Positions 19,633 through 29,000 of a stretch of 64,000 nucleotides of DNA are shown here, piece after piece; the stretch's first letter is position 1, and each line of letters starts with the position of its first letter. The translations under genes and the position numbers were made by a program. This DNA is from Thermomonospora echinospora (GTDB lineage Bacteria; Actinomycetota; Actinomycetes; Streptosporangiales; Streptosporangiaceae), in NCBI RefSeq assembly GCF_900108175.1, contig NZ_FNVO01000008.1, forward strand, positions 187,127 to 251,126, in the 5' to 3' direction. The notes below the pieces were generated by a model that made no database searches, had not been told where the DNA came from, and was given only the letters and a program-made list of their open reading frames with translations.

Positions 19633-19839
19633 CGCCGCTCCTTACCGGGGAGTAGTTTCCGAATGGGCACGTTATCGGCCGGAGTGCCGTTCCGTCACCT
19701 GTCAATCGGACGGCGTGTCGATAAGGTCGGCCGGGCGGGCGGCCGCTTTTCCCGGGCCGCCGTGTCCCTTTGACGGGGTGGGCGAGATCTCCCGCCTGTC
19801 CCGGCTTGCGCGCGGGTCGGCCGGATAGAGTTGCGCTCT

Positions 19840-22800
19840 ATGAGCGCTACCCCACAGACGTTGCGTCAGGCCCTCCGGGAACGAGTCGTCGTGGCCGACG
19901 GCGCGATGGGGACGATGCTCCAGGCCCAGGATCCGACCCTGGACGACTTCGAGGGGCATGAGGGCTGCAACGAGGTCCTCAACGTCACCCGTCCCGACAT
20001 TGTCCGCGCGGTGCACGCGGCCTACCTCGACGTCGGTGTCGACTGCGTGGAGACCAACACCTTCGGCGCCAACCTCGGCAACCTCGGCGAGTACGGCATC
20101 GCCGACCGGATCGAGGAGTTGGCCGAGGCCGGCGCCCGCATCGCCCGCGAGGTGACCGACGCCTACTCCACCCCCGACCGGCCCCGCTGGGTGATCGGCT
20201 CGGTCGGCCCCGGTACCAAGCTGCCCACCCTGGGCCATGTCTCCTACGCCGAGCTGCGCGACTCCTACGAGCGGATGGCCGCCGCCCTGATCGCCGGTGG
20301 GGTGCACGCGATCCTCGTCGAGACCTGCCAGGACCTGCTGCAGGTCAAGGCCGCCCTCAATGGCGCCCGCCGGGCCATCGACGCCGCCGGCGCCGACACC
20401 GTGCTGATCGGCCAGGTCACCATCGAGCAGAACGGCGCCATGCTGATGGGCTCGGAGATCGGCGCCGCGCTCACCGCGCTGGAGCCGCTGGGCATCGACC
20501 TGATCGGCCTCAACTGCGCCACCGGCCCGGCCGAGATGAGCGAGCACCTGCGCTACCTGGCCCGGCACGCCCGCGTCGGGCTGTCGTGTATGCCCAACGC
20601 CGGGCTGCCCGAGCTGACCGCCGACGGCGCCCGCTACCCGCTGACCCCGGCCGAGCTGGCCGACGCCCACGACGCCTTCACCCGCGACTACGGCCTGTCC
20701 CTGGTCGGCGGCTGCTGCGGCACCACCCCCGAGCACCTGCGCCAGGTCGTCGAGCGGGTGCGCGGCCGCGAGGTGGCCCCCCGCAGGTCCCGGCCCGAGG
20801 CCGGCGCCTCCTCGCTCTACCAGCACGTCCCGTTCCGGCAGGACACCTCCTACCTGGCGATCGGGGAGCGCACCAACGCCAACGGCTCCAAGGCCTTCCG
20901 TGAGGCGATGCTGGCCGAGCGCTGGGACGACTGCGTACGCATCGCCCGCGACCAGGCCCGCGACGGCGCCCACATGATCGACCTGTGCGTCGACTACGTC
21001 GGCCGCGACGGCGTGGCCGACATGAAGGAGCTGGCGTTCCGGTTCGCCACCGCCTCCACCCTGCCGATCGTGCTGGACTCCACCGAGTCGCAGGTGCTGC
21101 GGGCCGGGCTGGAGATGCTCGGCGGCCGCGCCCTGGTCAACTCGGTCAACTACGAGGACGGGCGCGGGCCCGACTCGCGCTTCCACAAGACCATGACCGC
21201 CGTCCGCGAGCACGGCGCCGCCGTCGTGGTGATGTGCATCGACGAGCAGGGCCAGGCCCGCACCGCCGCCGACAAGGTCCGCATCGCCTGTGAGATCATC
21301 GACGACCTGACCGGCAACTGGGGGATGCACGTCGAGGACATCGTCGTCGACTGCCTGACCTTCCCCATCGCCACCGGCCAGGAGGAGACCCGCCGCGACG
21401 GGCTGGAGACCATCGAGGCGATCCGCGAGCTCAAGCGCCGCCACCCGGGGGTGCAGACCACGCTGGGGGTCTCCAACGTCTCCTTCGGCCTCAACCCGGC
21501 CGCCCGGATCGTGCTGAACTCGGTGTTCCTCAACGAGTGCGTCAACGCCGGGCTGGACTCGGCCATCGTGCACGCCTCCAAGATCCTGCCGATGGCCCGC
21601 ATCCCCGACGAGCAGCGCCAGGTCGCCCTCGACATGGTCTACGACCGGCGCCGCGCCGGCTACGACCCGCTGCAGCGGTTCATGGAGCTGTTCGAGGGCG
21701 TCAACGCCAAGGCGCTGCGCGCCTCCCGCGCCGAGGAGCTGGCCTCCCTACCGCTGTGGGAGCGGCTCAAGCGCCGCATCATCGACGGCGAGTCCGACGG
21801 CCTGAACGCCGACCTGGACCAGGCGCTGGCGCAGCGGCCCGCCCTGGAGATCATCAACAACGTGCTGCTGGACGGCATGAAGACCGTCGGCGAACTGTTC
21901 GGCTCCGGGCAGATGCAGCTGCCGTTCGTACTGCAGAGCGCCGAGGTGATGAAGACCGCGGTCGCCTACCTCGAACCGCACATGGAGAAGTCCGACGACG
22001 GCGGCAAGGGCCGCATCGTGCTGGCCACCGTCAAGGGCGACGTGCACGACATCGGCAAGAACCTGGTCGACATCATCTTGAGCAACAACGGCTACGAGGT
22101 GGTCAACATCGGCATCAAGCAGCCGATGTCGGCGATCCTGGAGGCCGCCAAGGAGCACCGCGCCGACGTCATCGGCATGTCCGGGCTGCTGGTCAAGTCC
22201 ACGGTGATCATGAAGGAGAACCTGGAGGAGCTCAACTCCCGGGGCCTGGCCGGCGAGTGGCCGGTGCTGCTGGGCGGCGCCGCCCTGACCCGCGCCTACG
22301 TCGAGCAGGACCTGGCCGGGCTGTTCGACGGCGAGGTCCGCTACGCCCGCGACGCCTTCGAGGGGCTGCGGCTGATGGACGCGTTCATGGCCGTCAAGCG
22401 CGGCGAGGAGGGCGCCGTCCTGCCGCCGCTGCGGGAACGGCGGGTCAAGACCGGCGCGAGGCTGCAGGTCACCGAGCCCGAGGAGATGCCCGCCCGCTCC
22501 GACGTGGCCGCCGACAACCCGGTGCCCGAGCCGCCGTTCTGGGGGGAGCGGATCGTCAAGGGCATCCCCATGGCCGACTACACCTCGTTCCTGGACGAGC
22601 GGGCCACCTTCATGGGGCAGTGGGGCCTCAAGCCCGCCCGCGGCGGCGACGGACCCTCCTACGAGGAACTGGTGGAGACCGAGGGGCGGCCCCGGCTGCG
22701 CATGTGGCTGGACCGCGTCCAGTCCGAGGGCCTGATCGAGGCCGCGGTCGTCTACGGCTACTTCCCAGCCGTCAGCGAGGGCGACGACCTGGTCATCATG

Positions 22801-23313
22801 AACGAGGACGGGTCCGAGCGCGAGCGCATCACCTTCCCCCGCCAGCGCCGCGACCGGCACCTGTGCCTGGCCGACTTCTTCCGCCCCCGCGCGTCGGGGC
22901 AGACCGACGTGGTCGCCTTCCAGCTGGTCACGGTGGGCTCCAAGGTGTCGGAGGCCACCGCGGAGCTGTTCGCCAAGAACGCCTACCGCGACTACCTGGA
23001 GCTGCACGGACTGTCGGTGCAGCTCACCGAGGCGCTGGCGGAGTACTGGCACGCCCGGGTGCGCGCGGAGATCGGCTTCGGCGACCAGGACCCCGACGAC
23101 ATCGGCGAGTTCTTCAAGCTCGGCTACCGGGGCGCCCGCTTCTCCTTCGGCTACCCGGCCTGCCCGGACCTGGAGAACCGCGCCACGGTCGTGCGGCTGC
23201 TGCGGCCCGAGCGGATCGGCGTCACCCTGTCGGAGGAGTTCCAGTTGGTGCCCGAGCAGGCCACCGACGCGCTGATCGTCCACCACCCCGAGGCCAAGTA
23301 CTTCAACGTCTGA
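19840..23313 (+). CDS. metH: Cobalamin-dependent methionine synthase
   Basis: A 1157-aa enzyme transferring a methyl group from methyltetrahydrofolate via cobalamin to homocysteine. The domain order is complete. The homocysteine domain (~1-310) has zinc ligands Cys226, Cys292 and Cys293. The pterin domain (~330-620) starts with GERTNANGSKAF. The cobalamin cap and DVHDIGKN domain (~630-880) has His736 as lower ligand. The reactivation/SAM domain (~900-1157) has a late RxGAxRFSFGYPAC block. TAGAGT (19826-19831) ends 8 nt before ATG, and no cobalamin riboswitch is recognisable. The start region contains a small ATAGAG/CTCTAT stem. Confidence 0.96.
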   Translation: MSATPQTLRQALRERVVVADGAMGTMLQAQDPTLDDFEGHEGCNEVLNVTRPDIVRAVHAAYLDVGVDCVETNTFGANLGNLGEYGIADRIEELAEAGARIAREVTDAYSTPDRPRWVIGSVGPGTKLPTLGHVSYAELRDSYERMAAALIAGGVHAILVETCQDLLQVKAALNGARRAIDAAGADTVLIGQVTIEQNGAMLMGSEIGAALTALEPLGIDLIGLNCATGPAEMSEHLRYLARHARVGLSCMPNAGLPELTADGARYPLTPAELADAHDAFTRDYGLSLVGGCCGTTPEHLRQVVERVRGREVAPRRSRPEAGASSLYQHVPFRQDTSYLAIGERTNANGSKAFREAMLAERWDDCVRIARDQARDGAHMIDLCVDYVGRDGVADMKELAFRFATASTLPIVLDSTESQVLRAGLEMLGGRALVNSVNYEDGRGPDSRFHKTMTAVREHGAAVVVMCIDEQGQARTAADKVRIACEIIDDLTGNWGMHVEDIVVDCLTFPIATGQEETRRDGLETIEAIRELKRRHPGVQTTLGVSNVSFGLNPAARIVLNSVFLNECVNAGLDSAIVHASKILPMARIPDEQRQVALDMVYDRRRAGYDPLQRFMELFEGVNAKALRASRAEELASLPLWERLKRRIIDGESDGLNADLDQALAQRPALEIINNVLLDGMKTVGELFGSGQMQLPFVLQSAEVMKTAVAYLEPHMEKSDDGGKGRIVLATVKGDVHDIGKNLVDIILSNNGYEVVNIGIKQPMSAILEAAKEHRADVIGMSGLLVKSTVIMKENLEELNSRGLAGEWPVLLGGAALTRAYVEQDLAGLFDGEVRYARDAFEGLRLMDAFMAVKRGEEGAVLPPLRERRVKTGARLQVTEPEEMPARSDVAADNPVPEPPFWGERIVKGIPMADYTSFLDERATFMGQWGLKPARGGDGPSYEELVETEGRPRLRMWLDRVQSEGLIEAAVVYGYFPAVSEGDDLVIMNEDGSERERITFPRQRRDRHLCLADFFRPRASGQTDVVAFQLVTVGSKVSEATAELFAKNAYRDYLELHGLSVQLTEALAEYWHARVRAEIGFGDQDPDDIGEFFKLGYRGARFSFGYPACPDLENRATVVRLLRPERIGVTLSEEFQLVPEQATDALIVHHPEAKYFNV

Positions 23314-23432
23314 CCTGTTCGTTCGGGCCCGGGGACGTACCTCTGGGCCTTGGTGGCCCGGGGATACCCCCAGGCCCTGGTGGCCCTGGTGGCGCGGGCC
23401 GGTGATCCCGGCGCGCCTGGAGAAGGAGACAC

Positions 23433-24092
23433 GTGGAGGGGGACGGGTGGCCGCGGGCCGTCCTGTTCGACATGGACGGCCTGCTGATCGACTCCGAGGT
23501 GCTGTGGTTCGAGGTCGAGACCGAGGTGATGGCCTGGCTAGGTGGCGTCTGGGGTCCGCAGCACCAGGAGAAGATGGTGGGCGGCTCGCTGAGCCGCGCC
23601 GCCGTGTACATGCTGGCGCTGGCCGGGCCGGTGGCCCCGCAGCAGGAGGTGGAGCGGCGGCTGCTGGACGGGATGGCCGAGCGGCTGAGCGAGTCGGCCC
23701 CGCTCATGCCCGGGGCCAAGGAACTGCTCGCCGAGGTGCGCGCGGCCGGCCTGCCGACGGCGCTGGTGTCCTCCAGCCACCGCAGGCTGATCGAGGCGGT
23801 CCTGGAGGGCATCGGCCGCGAGCACTTCGACGTCACTGTGGCCGGTGACGAGGTTGCCCGGCTCAAGCCCGAGCCCGAGCCTTACCTGACCGCCGCCGCG
23901 CGGCTGGGCGTGCGGCCGGAGGACTGCGTGGTGCTGGAGGACTCGCCGACCGGCGTGGCCGCCGCCGAGGCCGCCGGATGCGTCACCGTGGCGGTGCCCG
24001 GCGTCGCCCCGGTCCCGCCTGCGCCCGGCCGGATCGTGGTGGAATCGTTGCGCGAGGTGGATCTTCACCTGCTGTCCCGGCTGCGTCCCTGA
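23433..24092 (+). CDS. HAD superfamily phosphatase
   Basis: A 219-aa beta-phosphoglucomutase-like HAD hydrolase. The nucleophile motif is DMDGLLIDSE (Asp13, Asp15), SSSHRR supplies the motif II Ser, and LKPEPEPYL carries the motif III Lys before LEDSPTGVAAAEAAG. A helical cap domain occupies about residues 20-90. The substrate is probably a sugar phosphate or other small phospho-ester, not determinable here. GAGAAGGAG precedes the GTG start. It follows metH by 119 nt in the same direction. Confidence 0.9.
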   Translation: MEGDGWPRAVLFDMDGLLIDSEVLWFEVETEVMAWLGGVWGPQHQEKMVGGSLSRAAVYMLALAGPVAPQQEVERRLLDGMAERLSESAPLMPGAKELLAEVRAAGLPTALVSSSHRRLIEAVLEGIGREHFDVTVAGDEVARLKPEPEPYLTAAARLGVRPEDCVVLEDSPTGVAAAEAAGCVTVAVPGVAPVPPAPGRIVVESLREVDLHLLSRLRP

Positions 24093-24243
24093 GACCCGCC
24101 GGACGGTTCCCTAGGGGACGGCTACCGCCGGGGGAGGAGGGCGCGTCCGCGGGAACCATCCGGCCGGATGAGGGGTCTTTGTCCATGTACGTGTGACTAT
24201 GGCAGGAGACACACGGCGTGGATGCGAAGGTGGGGGACCCGGC

Positions 24244-24687
24244 ATGGGCGACGCGATGCTCTTCACGATCAGTCTCGGGATCACACTGCTCGGGCTCGTC
24301 GTCAGCTATGGCGTGGCCAAGCGCCGAGGGGCCGCCTCCGGCCTGCGCGGCGCCGCCTGGTCGATGGTGCCGCTGGCGGCGACCCTGACTGGCGTCACCG
24401 GGTTCGTCGCCGACCTGGTGTTCAGCCCCGCCAAGTGGGCGGGGGTGGCGCTGGCCGGCCTGGCCGTGCTGCTCTACCTGGTCTCCGGCGTGATGCTGAG
24501 CAGGCGCGGTGACGGTGATGGCGGCGGGCGTCCGCAGGTGGGCGGCGCCGGGACGGCGGGGCGCGCGGGGCGCAAGGAGCGCGGCGAGCGGCGCCCGCAG
24601 CGGGCCGTGGAGCCCTCCGCGGGCCCGTCCGCGGACCCGGATCTGGCCGAGATCGAGGAGATCCTGCGCCGCCGCGGCATCCAGTGA
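24244..24687 (+). CDS. Small membrane protein with charged tail
   Basis: A 147-aa protein with three hydrophobic helices (about residues 6-22, 37-55, 60-80), then a Gly/Arg-rich linker and a C-terminal acidic helix ending PDLAEIEEILRRRGIQ. Such terminal helices often dock to a partner; similar proteins occur in actinomycetes without a known function. GGGGGA before ATG 24244 supports this start over the longer frame from 24193. It stands alone between the HAD gene and the importer operon. Confidence 0.75.
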   Translation: MGDAMLFTISLGITLLGLVVSYGVAKRRGAASGLRGAAWSMVPLAATLTGVTGFVADLVFSPAKWAGVALAGLAVLLYLVSGVMLSRRGDGDGGGRPQVGGAGTAGRAGRKERGERRPQRAVEPSAGPSADPDLAEIEEILRRRGIQ

Positions 24688-25064
24688 GCCCTCTGCGGCA
24701 CGGCTGAGAATCTCCATCTCAGAGGCAGGATCGGCGGACGATCGGTATCGGCCAGGACTCGGAAAGGTAAAGCTTTTCGCGGTACCCCCGGGTCCAGTTG
24801 GCAACTCCGCCTTACTGGAGCGTAATATCTGGGCGTTTTGTCCGGTCGGGTTGTTCGGACCACGTGTGCCCCAGATGACGACGAGATCACAAGTCGGACA
24901 CGGGTACTGGTGGGGTTCGGCTTCGCGATGGACCCTCGTCGCTGGAGAGCTAGGTTTCCCTCCAGCAAACGCGCTGCCGGTAGCGGGAAGACCACGGACG
25001 CCTGTGTCCGCTCCCGTGCTCTCGCTCTTCGGCGGCGCCGCCGACGTGCAGGGAGGTACGGAGC
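24688..25064 (+). promoter_or_regulatory. Promoter region of the oligopeptide importer operon
   Basis: A 377-bp non-coding stretch, more AT-rich than its surroundings. The best promoter is TTGGCA (24798-24803) with TAATAT (24823-24828), spacer 19 nt, leaving a leader of about 230 nt before GTG 25065. A TGAGA/TCTCA inverted repeat lies near the beginning, about 25 nt after the preceding stop codon. No known riboswitch is recognised in the leader, and no credible small ORF is seen. Confidence 0.45.
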
Positions 25065-26099
25065 GTGACCGCACCGATCGAGGTGTCGGGGTCTGAGACC
25101 GAGGCCCAGCCCGAGGCCGTCCTCGCCGGGGTGGGCAAGAAGGCGATCGAGGGCCGCTCCCTGGGCCAGATCGCCTGGCTGCGGCTCAAGCGCGACCGGG
25201 TGGCCGTGGCCGGCGGCATCGTGATCATCCTGCTGGTCCTGCTGGCGGTGTTCGCGCCGCTGGTGGTCAAGCTGCTGGGGCACCCTCCCAACGAGTTCCA
25301 CCAGGAGCACATCGACCCCACCCTGGGCTCCCCGACCGGGAAGTTCGGCGGGATGAGCGGGGAGTTCCTGTTCGGCCTCGAGCCGGGCAACGGCCGCGAC
25401 CTGTTCAGCCGGATCGTCTACGGCGCCCGGGTATCGCTGCTGGTGGGCTTCCTGGCCACCGTGGTCGCGGTGATCATCGGCACCGCACTGGGCGTGGTCG
25501 CCGGCTACTTCGGCGGCTGGGTCGACTCGCTGATCGCCCGCACCATGGACGTCTTCCTGGCCTTCCCGCTGCTGCTGTTCTCCATCGCGTTGGTCGGCGT
25601 GATCCCCGGGAAGATGGACATCCTGCCGTTCGGCCCGGACTTCCTGCACCTGGTCAGCCTGGAGGGCAACACCCTGCGGATGGCCCTGCTGGTGTTCATC
25701 ATCGGGTTCTTCAGCTGGCCCTACATCGGCCGCATCGTCCGCGGCCAGACGCTGTCGCTGCGCGAGCGCGAGTTCGTCGACGCCGCCCGCAGCATGGGCG
25801 CCGGCAACGGCTACATCATCGTCCGGGAGATCCTGCCCAACCTGATCGCGCCGATCCTGGTGTACTCCACCCTGCTGATCCCGACCAACATCCTCTTCGA
25901 GGCCGCCCTGTCGTTCCTGGGCGTCGGCATCAACCCGCCGACGCCGTCCTGGGGCGGCATGCTGACCCAGGCGACCTCGCTCTACACGATCGCGCCGCAC
26001 TTCGTGATCATCCCGGGTCTGGCCATCTTCGTCACGGTCATGGCCTTCAACCTGTTCGGCGACGGCCTGCGCGACGCCCTCGACCCACGGGCCCGATGA
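25065..26099 (+). CDS. Oligopeptide/dipeptide ABC importer permease (DppC/OppC type)
   Basis: A 344-aa inner-membrane permease. It has a cytoplasmic N-terminus of ~45 residues, one helix, a long extracytoplasmic loop, then five helices. The EAA loop that contacts the ATPase reads EFVDAARSMGAGNGYIIVRE, followed by ILPNLIAPI. The conserved EAALSFLGVGINPPTPSWG stretch near the C-terminus is a DppC signature. It starts the importer operon. GGGAGG lies upstream of GTG. Having this permease first, ahead of the binding protein, is unusual. Confidence 0.92.
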   Translation: MTAPIEVSGSETEAQPEAVLAGVGKKAIEGRSLGQIAWLRLKRDRVAVAGGIVIILLVLLAVFAPLVVKLLGHPPNEFHQEHIDPTLGSPTGKFGGMSGEFLFGLEPGNGRDLFSRIVYGARVSLLVGFLATVVAVIIGTALGVVAGYFGGWVDSLIARTMDVFLAFPLLLFSIALVGVIPGKMDILPFGPDFLHLVSLEGNTLRMALLVFIIGFFSWPYIGRIVRGQTLSLREREFVDAARSMGAGNGYIIVREILPNLIAPILVYSTLLIPTNILFEAALSFLGVGINPPTPSWGGMLTQATSLYTIAPHFVIIPGLAIFVTVMAFNLFGDGLRDALDPRAR

Positions 26100-26138
26100 C
26101 CCCGGTACCCCCTACCGGCTAACAGTGAAAGGGAAGTC

Positions 26139-27899
26139 ATGAAAAGTCCCAAAGTCTGGACGGCGATGACGGCGGGCGCCGTCGTGCTGAGTCTGGGCCT
26201 GTCCGCCTGTGGCGGCGGCGACGACGGCGACGGCGAGGGCGGCTCGGCCGCCACCAAGTTCGACGCCGGGTCGAACGGCATCGTCAACCCTTCCGACAAG
26301 AAGGGCGGCGTGCTGCGCATGGGGATGAGCGACGACTTCGACTCGACCGACCCCGGTGACACCTACTACGCCTTCGGCAACAACTTCGTCCGGCTGTACT
26401 CGCGGACGCTGATGACCTACACCTCCAAGCCGGGCGCGGACTCCAACAAGCCCTCGCCGGACCTGGCCGAGGCCGCGGGCGTGCCGAGCGACGGCAACAA
26501 GACCTGGACCTTCAAGCTCAAGAAGGGCCTGAAGTACGAGGACGGCTCGGAGATCAAGGCCGAGCACATCAAGTACGCGGTGGCGCGGACCTACGACCGC
26601 GGTGTGCTCAGCCACGGCCCGGCCTACTTCCCTCAGCTGCTGGACGCCGGGGACTACAAGGGCCCCTACAAGAACAAGAACCTCGATGACTTCAAGGGCA
26701 TCGAGACCCCCGACGACTACACCGTCGTCTTCAAGCTCAAGGACCCCTTCCCCGAGTTCAACGAGCTGGTGACCTTCTCCGGCCAGACCGCCCCGGTGCC
26801 GCCGGACAAGGACAAGGGCGCCCAGTACCGGCTGCACCCGCTGTCCTCGGGCCCCTACAAGTGGGAGGGCGACTACCAGCCGAAGAAGGGCGGCGTGCTG
26901 GTCCGCAACGAGAACTGGGACGCCAGCACCGACCCCAACCGCAAGGCGCTGCCCGACCGCATCGAGATCACCGCGGGCCTTGAGGCCAACGAGGTCGACA
27001 ACCGGCTGCTCAACGGCCAGTTGCACGTGGACCTGCCCGGCAGCGGCGTGCAGGACGCCGCCCGGCAGAAGATCCTCACCGACCCCAAGCTGAAGGCCAA
27101 CGCGGACAACCCGTACGCCGGCTTCCACTGGTACGTGCCGATCAGCACCGTCAACATCCCGAACGTCGAGTGCCGTAAGGCCATCGTCTACGCCGCCGAC
27201 CGTGACGCGATGTGGCGGGCCTACGGTGGCGACGTCGGCGGTGAGCGCTCCACCTCCATCCAGCCGCCGATCATCGCCGGCCGCCAGAAGGGCACGGACC
27301 TCTACACCTCCACCGCCGCCGGCTACAAGGGCGACGTGAACAAGGCCAAGGAGGCCCTGCAGGCGTGCGGCCAGCCCAACGGCTTCTCGACCACGATGGT
27401 CTACCGCAGCGACCGGCCCAAGGAGAAGGCCGTCGCCGAGGCGCTGGAGCAGTCGCTGGGCAAGGCCGGCATCAAGCTGACCCTGAAGGGCTACCCGGCG
27501 GGCACCTACACCGCCGAGCAGTTCGGCTCCCCGTCCTTCGTCAAGAAGGAGAAGATCGGCCTGGGCACCTACGGCTGGGCGGCCGACTGGCCCACCGGCT
27601 ACGGCTACCTGCAGGCCATCTCCGACGGCAAGGCGATCGTTCCCGCCGGTAACTCCAACCCGTCCGAGCTGGACGACCCGGAGATCAACAAGATGTGGAA
27701 CGACGTCGTCAAGCTGGACGACGCGGCGCAGCGGGAGGCGATCTACAACCAGATCGACCAGAAGATCCGCGAGAAGGCCGCCATCCTGCCCAACGTCTAC
27801 GCCAAGTCCCTGCTGTACCGGCCGCAGACGCTCGCCAACGTCTACTTCCACGCCGGCTTCGGCATGTACGACTACGCCAACCTCGGCGTGACCGGCTGA
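26139..27899 (+). CDS. Oligopeptide-binding lipoprotein (SBP family 5)
   Basis: A 586-aa extracytoplasmic solute-binding protein. The signal peptide ends in a lipobox LSAC with the lipidated Cys24, followed by a Gly/Asp linker. The SBP_bac_5 core follows: ITAGLEANEVDNRLLNGQLHVDLPG, the CRKAIVYAADRDAMWRAYGG block and the LGTYGWAADWPTGYGYLQ block. It delivers peptides, or related ligands such as nickel chelates or sugars, to the permease pair; the ligand is not predictable. AGGGAAG precedes ATG. A 12-bp hairpin downstream (27940-27976) may raise its mRNA level over distal genes. Confidence 0.93.
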   Translation: MKSPKVWTAMTAGAVVLSLGLSACGGGDDGDGEGGSAATKFDAGSNGIVNPSDKKGGVLRMGMSDDFDSTDPGDTYYAFGNNFVRLYSRTLMTYTSKPGADSNKPSPDLAEAAGVPSDGNKTWTFKLKKGLKYEDGSEIKAEHIKYAVARTYDRGVLSHGPAYFPQLLDAGDYKGPYKNKNLDDFKGIETPDDYTVVFKLKDPFPEFNELVTFSGQTAPVPPDKDKGAQYRLHPLSSGPYKWEGDYQPKKGGVLVRNENWDASTDPNRKALPDRIEITAGLEANEVDNRLLNGQLHVDLPGSGVQDAARQKILTDPKLKANADNPYAGFHWYVPISTVNIPNVECRKAIVYAADRDAMWRAYGGDVGGERSTSIQPPIIAGRQKGTDLYTSTAAGYKGDVNKAKEALQACGQPNGFSTTMVYRSDRPKEKAVAEALEQSLGKAGIKLTLKGYPAGTYTAEQFGSPSFVKKEKIGLGTYGWAADWPTGYGYLQAISDGKAIVPAGNSNPSELDDPEINKMWNDVVKLDDAAQREAIYNQIDQKIREKAAILPNVYAKSLLYRPQTLANVYFHAGFGMYDYANLGVTG

Positions 27900-27939
27900 G
27901 GTCAGCGCCCGAACTCTCTGTAGAGGGGTGAAGGCACCG

Positions 27940-27976
27940 GGCGGCCGGCGGGACCCCAGCGGCCCCGCCGGCCGCC
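27940..27976 (+). promoter_or_regulatory. Intra-operon hairpin after binding-protein gene
   Basis: A perfect 12-bp GC stem (27940-27951 with 27965-27976) and 13-nt loop occupy the 90-bp gap between the binding-protein gene and the next permease gene. Hairpins at this place usually act as RNA stabilisers or partial terminators, giving excess binding protein. There is no T-tract. Confidence 0.55.
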
Positions 27977-27989
27977 TCCGCCGCCCACT

Positions 27990-29000
27990 GTGATCGCATT
28001 CATCGTCCGCCGGCTCCTCAGCGCCGTGGTGCTGATGTTCATCATCACCGCGGTCACCTTCGGCATCTTCTTCCTGGTCCCCAAGGCCGCCGGGGTGAGC
28101 GAGGACGACCTGGCCGCCCGGTTCGCCGGCAAGTCGCCCACACCGGAGGCGCTCGCGCAGGTCAAGGAGCGCCTGTCGCTGGACGAGCCGCTTCCGGTCC
28201 AGTACGGCCGCTTCGTCAAGGCGATCGTCGCCGGTGACAGCTACGACACCGGGGTCTCCGAGGTGGAGTGCTCGGCGCCCTGCCTGGGCTACTCGTTCCG
28301 CACCAGCACGCCGGTCCTGGACGAGATCCTCGACCGGGCCCCGGTGACCCTGTCGCTGGCCGTGGGCGCGGCCGTGATCTGGGTGATCGTGGGGGTCTCG
28401 ATCGGAGTGCTGTCGGCGCTGCGGCGCGGCAGCCTGTTCGACCGCGCGGCGATGGCGGTCGCGCTGGCCGGCGTCTCCCTACCGGTCTTCTTCACCGGCC
28501 TGCTGTCGCTGGCGTTCATCGTGCACGCCTGGGGACTGCTGCCGTCGGTGGACTACAAACCGCTCACCCAGGATCCCGCCGCCTGGGCCAGCAGCCTGAT
28601 CCTGCCGTGGATCACGCTCGCGTTCCTCTACGCGGCGATGTACGCGCGGCTCACCAGGGCAGGCATGCTGGAGACGATGAACGAGGACTACATCCGCACC
28701 GCGCGCGCCAAGGGACTGCCCGAGCGCACCGTGGTGACCAAGCACGGGCTGCGCGCGGCGCTGACCCCGCTGCTGACGATCTTCGGCCTGGACTTCGGCC
28801 TGCTGGTGGGTGGAGCGGTGCTGACCGAGCGGGCGTTCTCGCTCAAGGGACTGGGCCAGCTGTCGCTGGACGGCGTCATCCAGAGCGACCTGCCGGTGGT
28901 GCTCGGGGTGGTGCTGTTCGCCGCGTTGTTCGTCGTCCTGGCCAACCTGGTCGTGGACGTTCTGTACGGGGTCGTCGACCCGAGGGTGAGGCACAGCTGA
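27990..29000 (+). CDS. Oligopeptide/dipeptide ABC importer permease (DppB/OppB type)
   Basis: A 336-aa permease. The first helix is at residues ~10-30, followed by the family loop with LSLDEPLPVQYGRFVKAIV, then five more helices. The EAA-like loop is NEDYIRTARAKGLPERTVVTKHGLRAAL. The extracytoplasmic loop between helices 1 and 2 has a Cys pair (ECSAPCLG) that might form a disulfide. It starts at GTG 27990. Its stop overlaps the next gene start by one base (TGATG). Confidence 0.92.
   Translation: MIAFIVRRLLSAVVLMFIITAVTFGIFFLVPKAAGVSEDDLAARFAGKSPTPEALAQVKERLSLDEPLPVQYGRFVKAIVAGDSYDTGVSEVECSAPCLGYSFRTSTPVLDEILDRAPVTLSLAVGAAVIWVIVGVSIGVLSALRRGSLFDRAAMAVALAGVSLPVFFTGLLSLAFIVHAWGLLPSVDYKPLTQDPAAWASSLILPWITLAFLYAAMYARLTRAGMLETMNEDYIRTARAKGLPERTVVTKHGLRAALTPLLTIFGLDFGLLVGGAVLTERAFSLKGLGQLSLDGVIQSDLPVVLGVVLFAALFVVLANLVVDVLYGVVDPRVRHS

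Noticed and set aside
19633-19839. Cobalamin riboswitch upstream of metH
   Set aside because: No B12-box or multi-stem structure; the promoter box ends 8 nt before ATG, leaving no room for a leader riboswitch.
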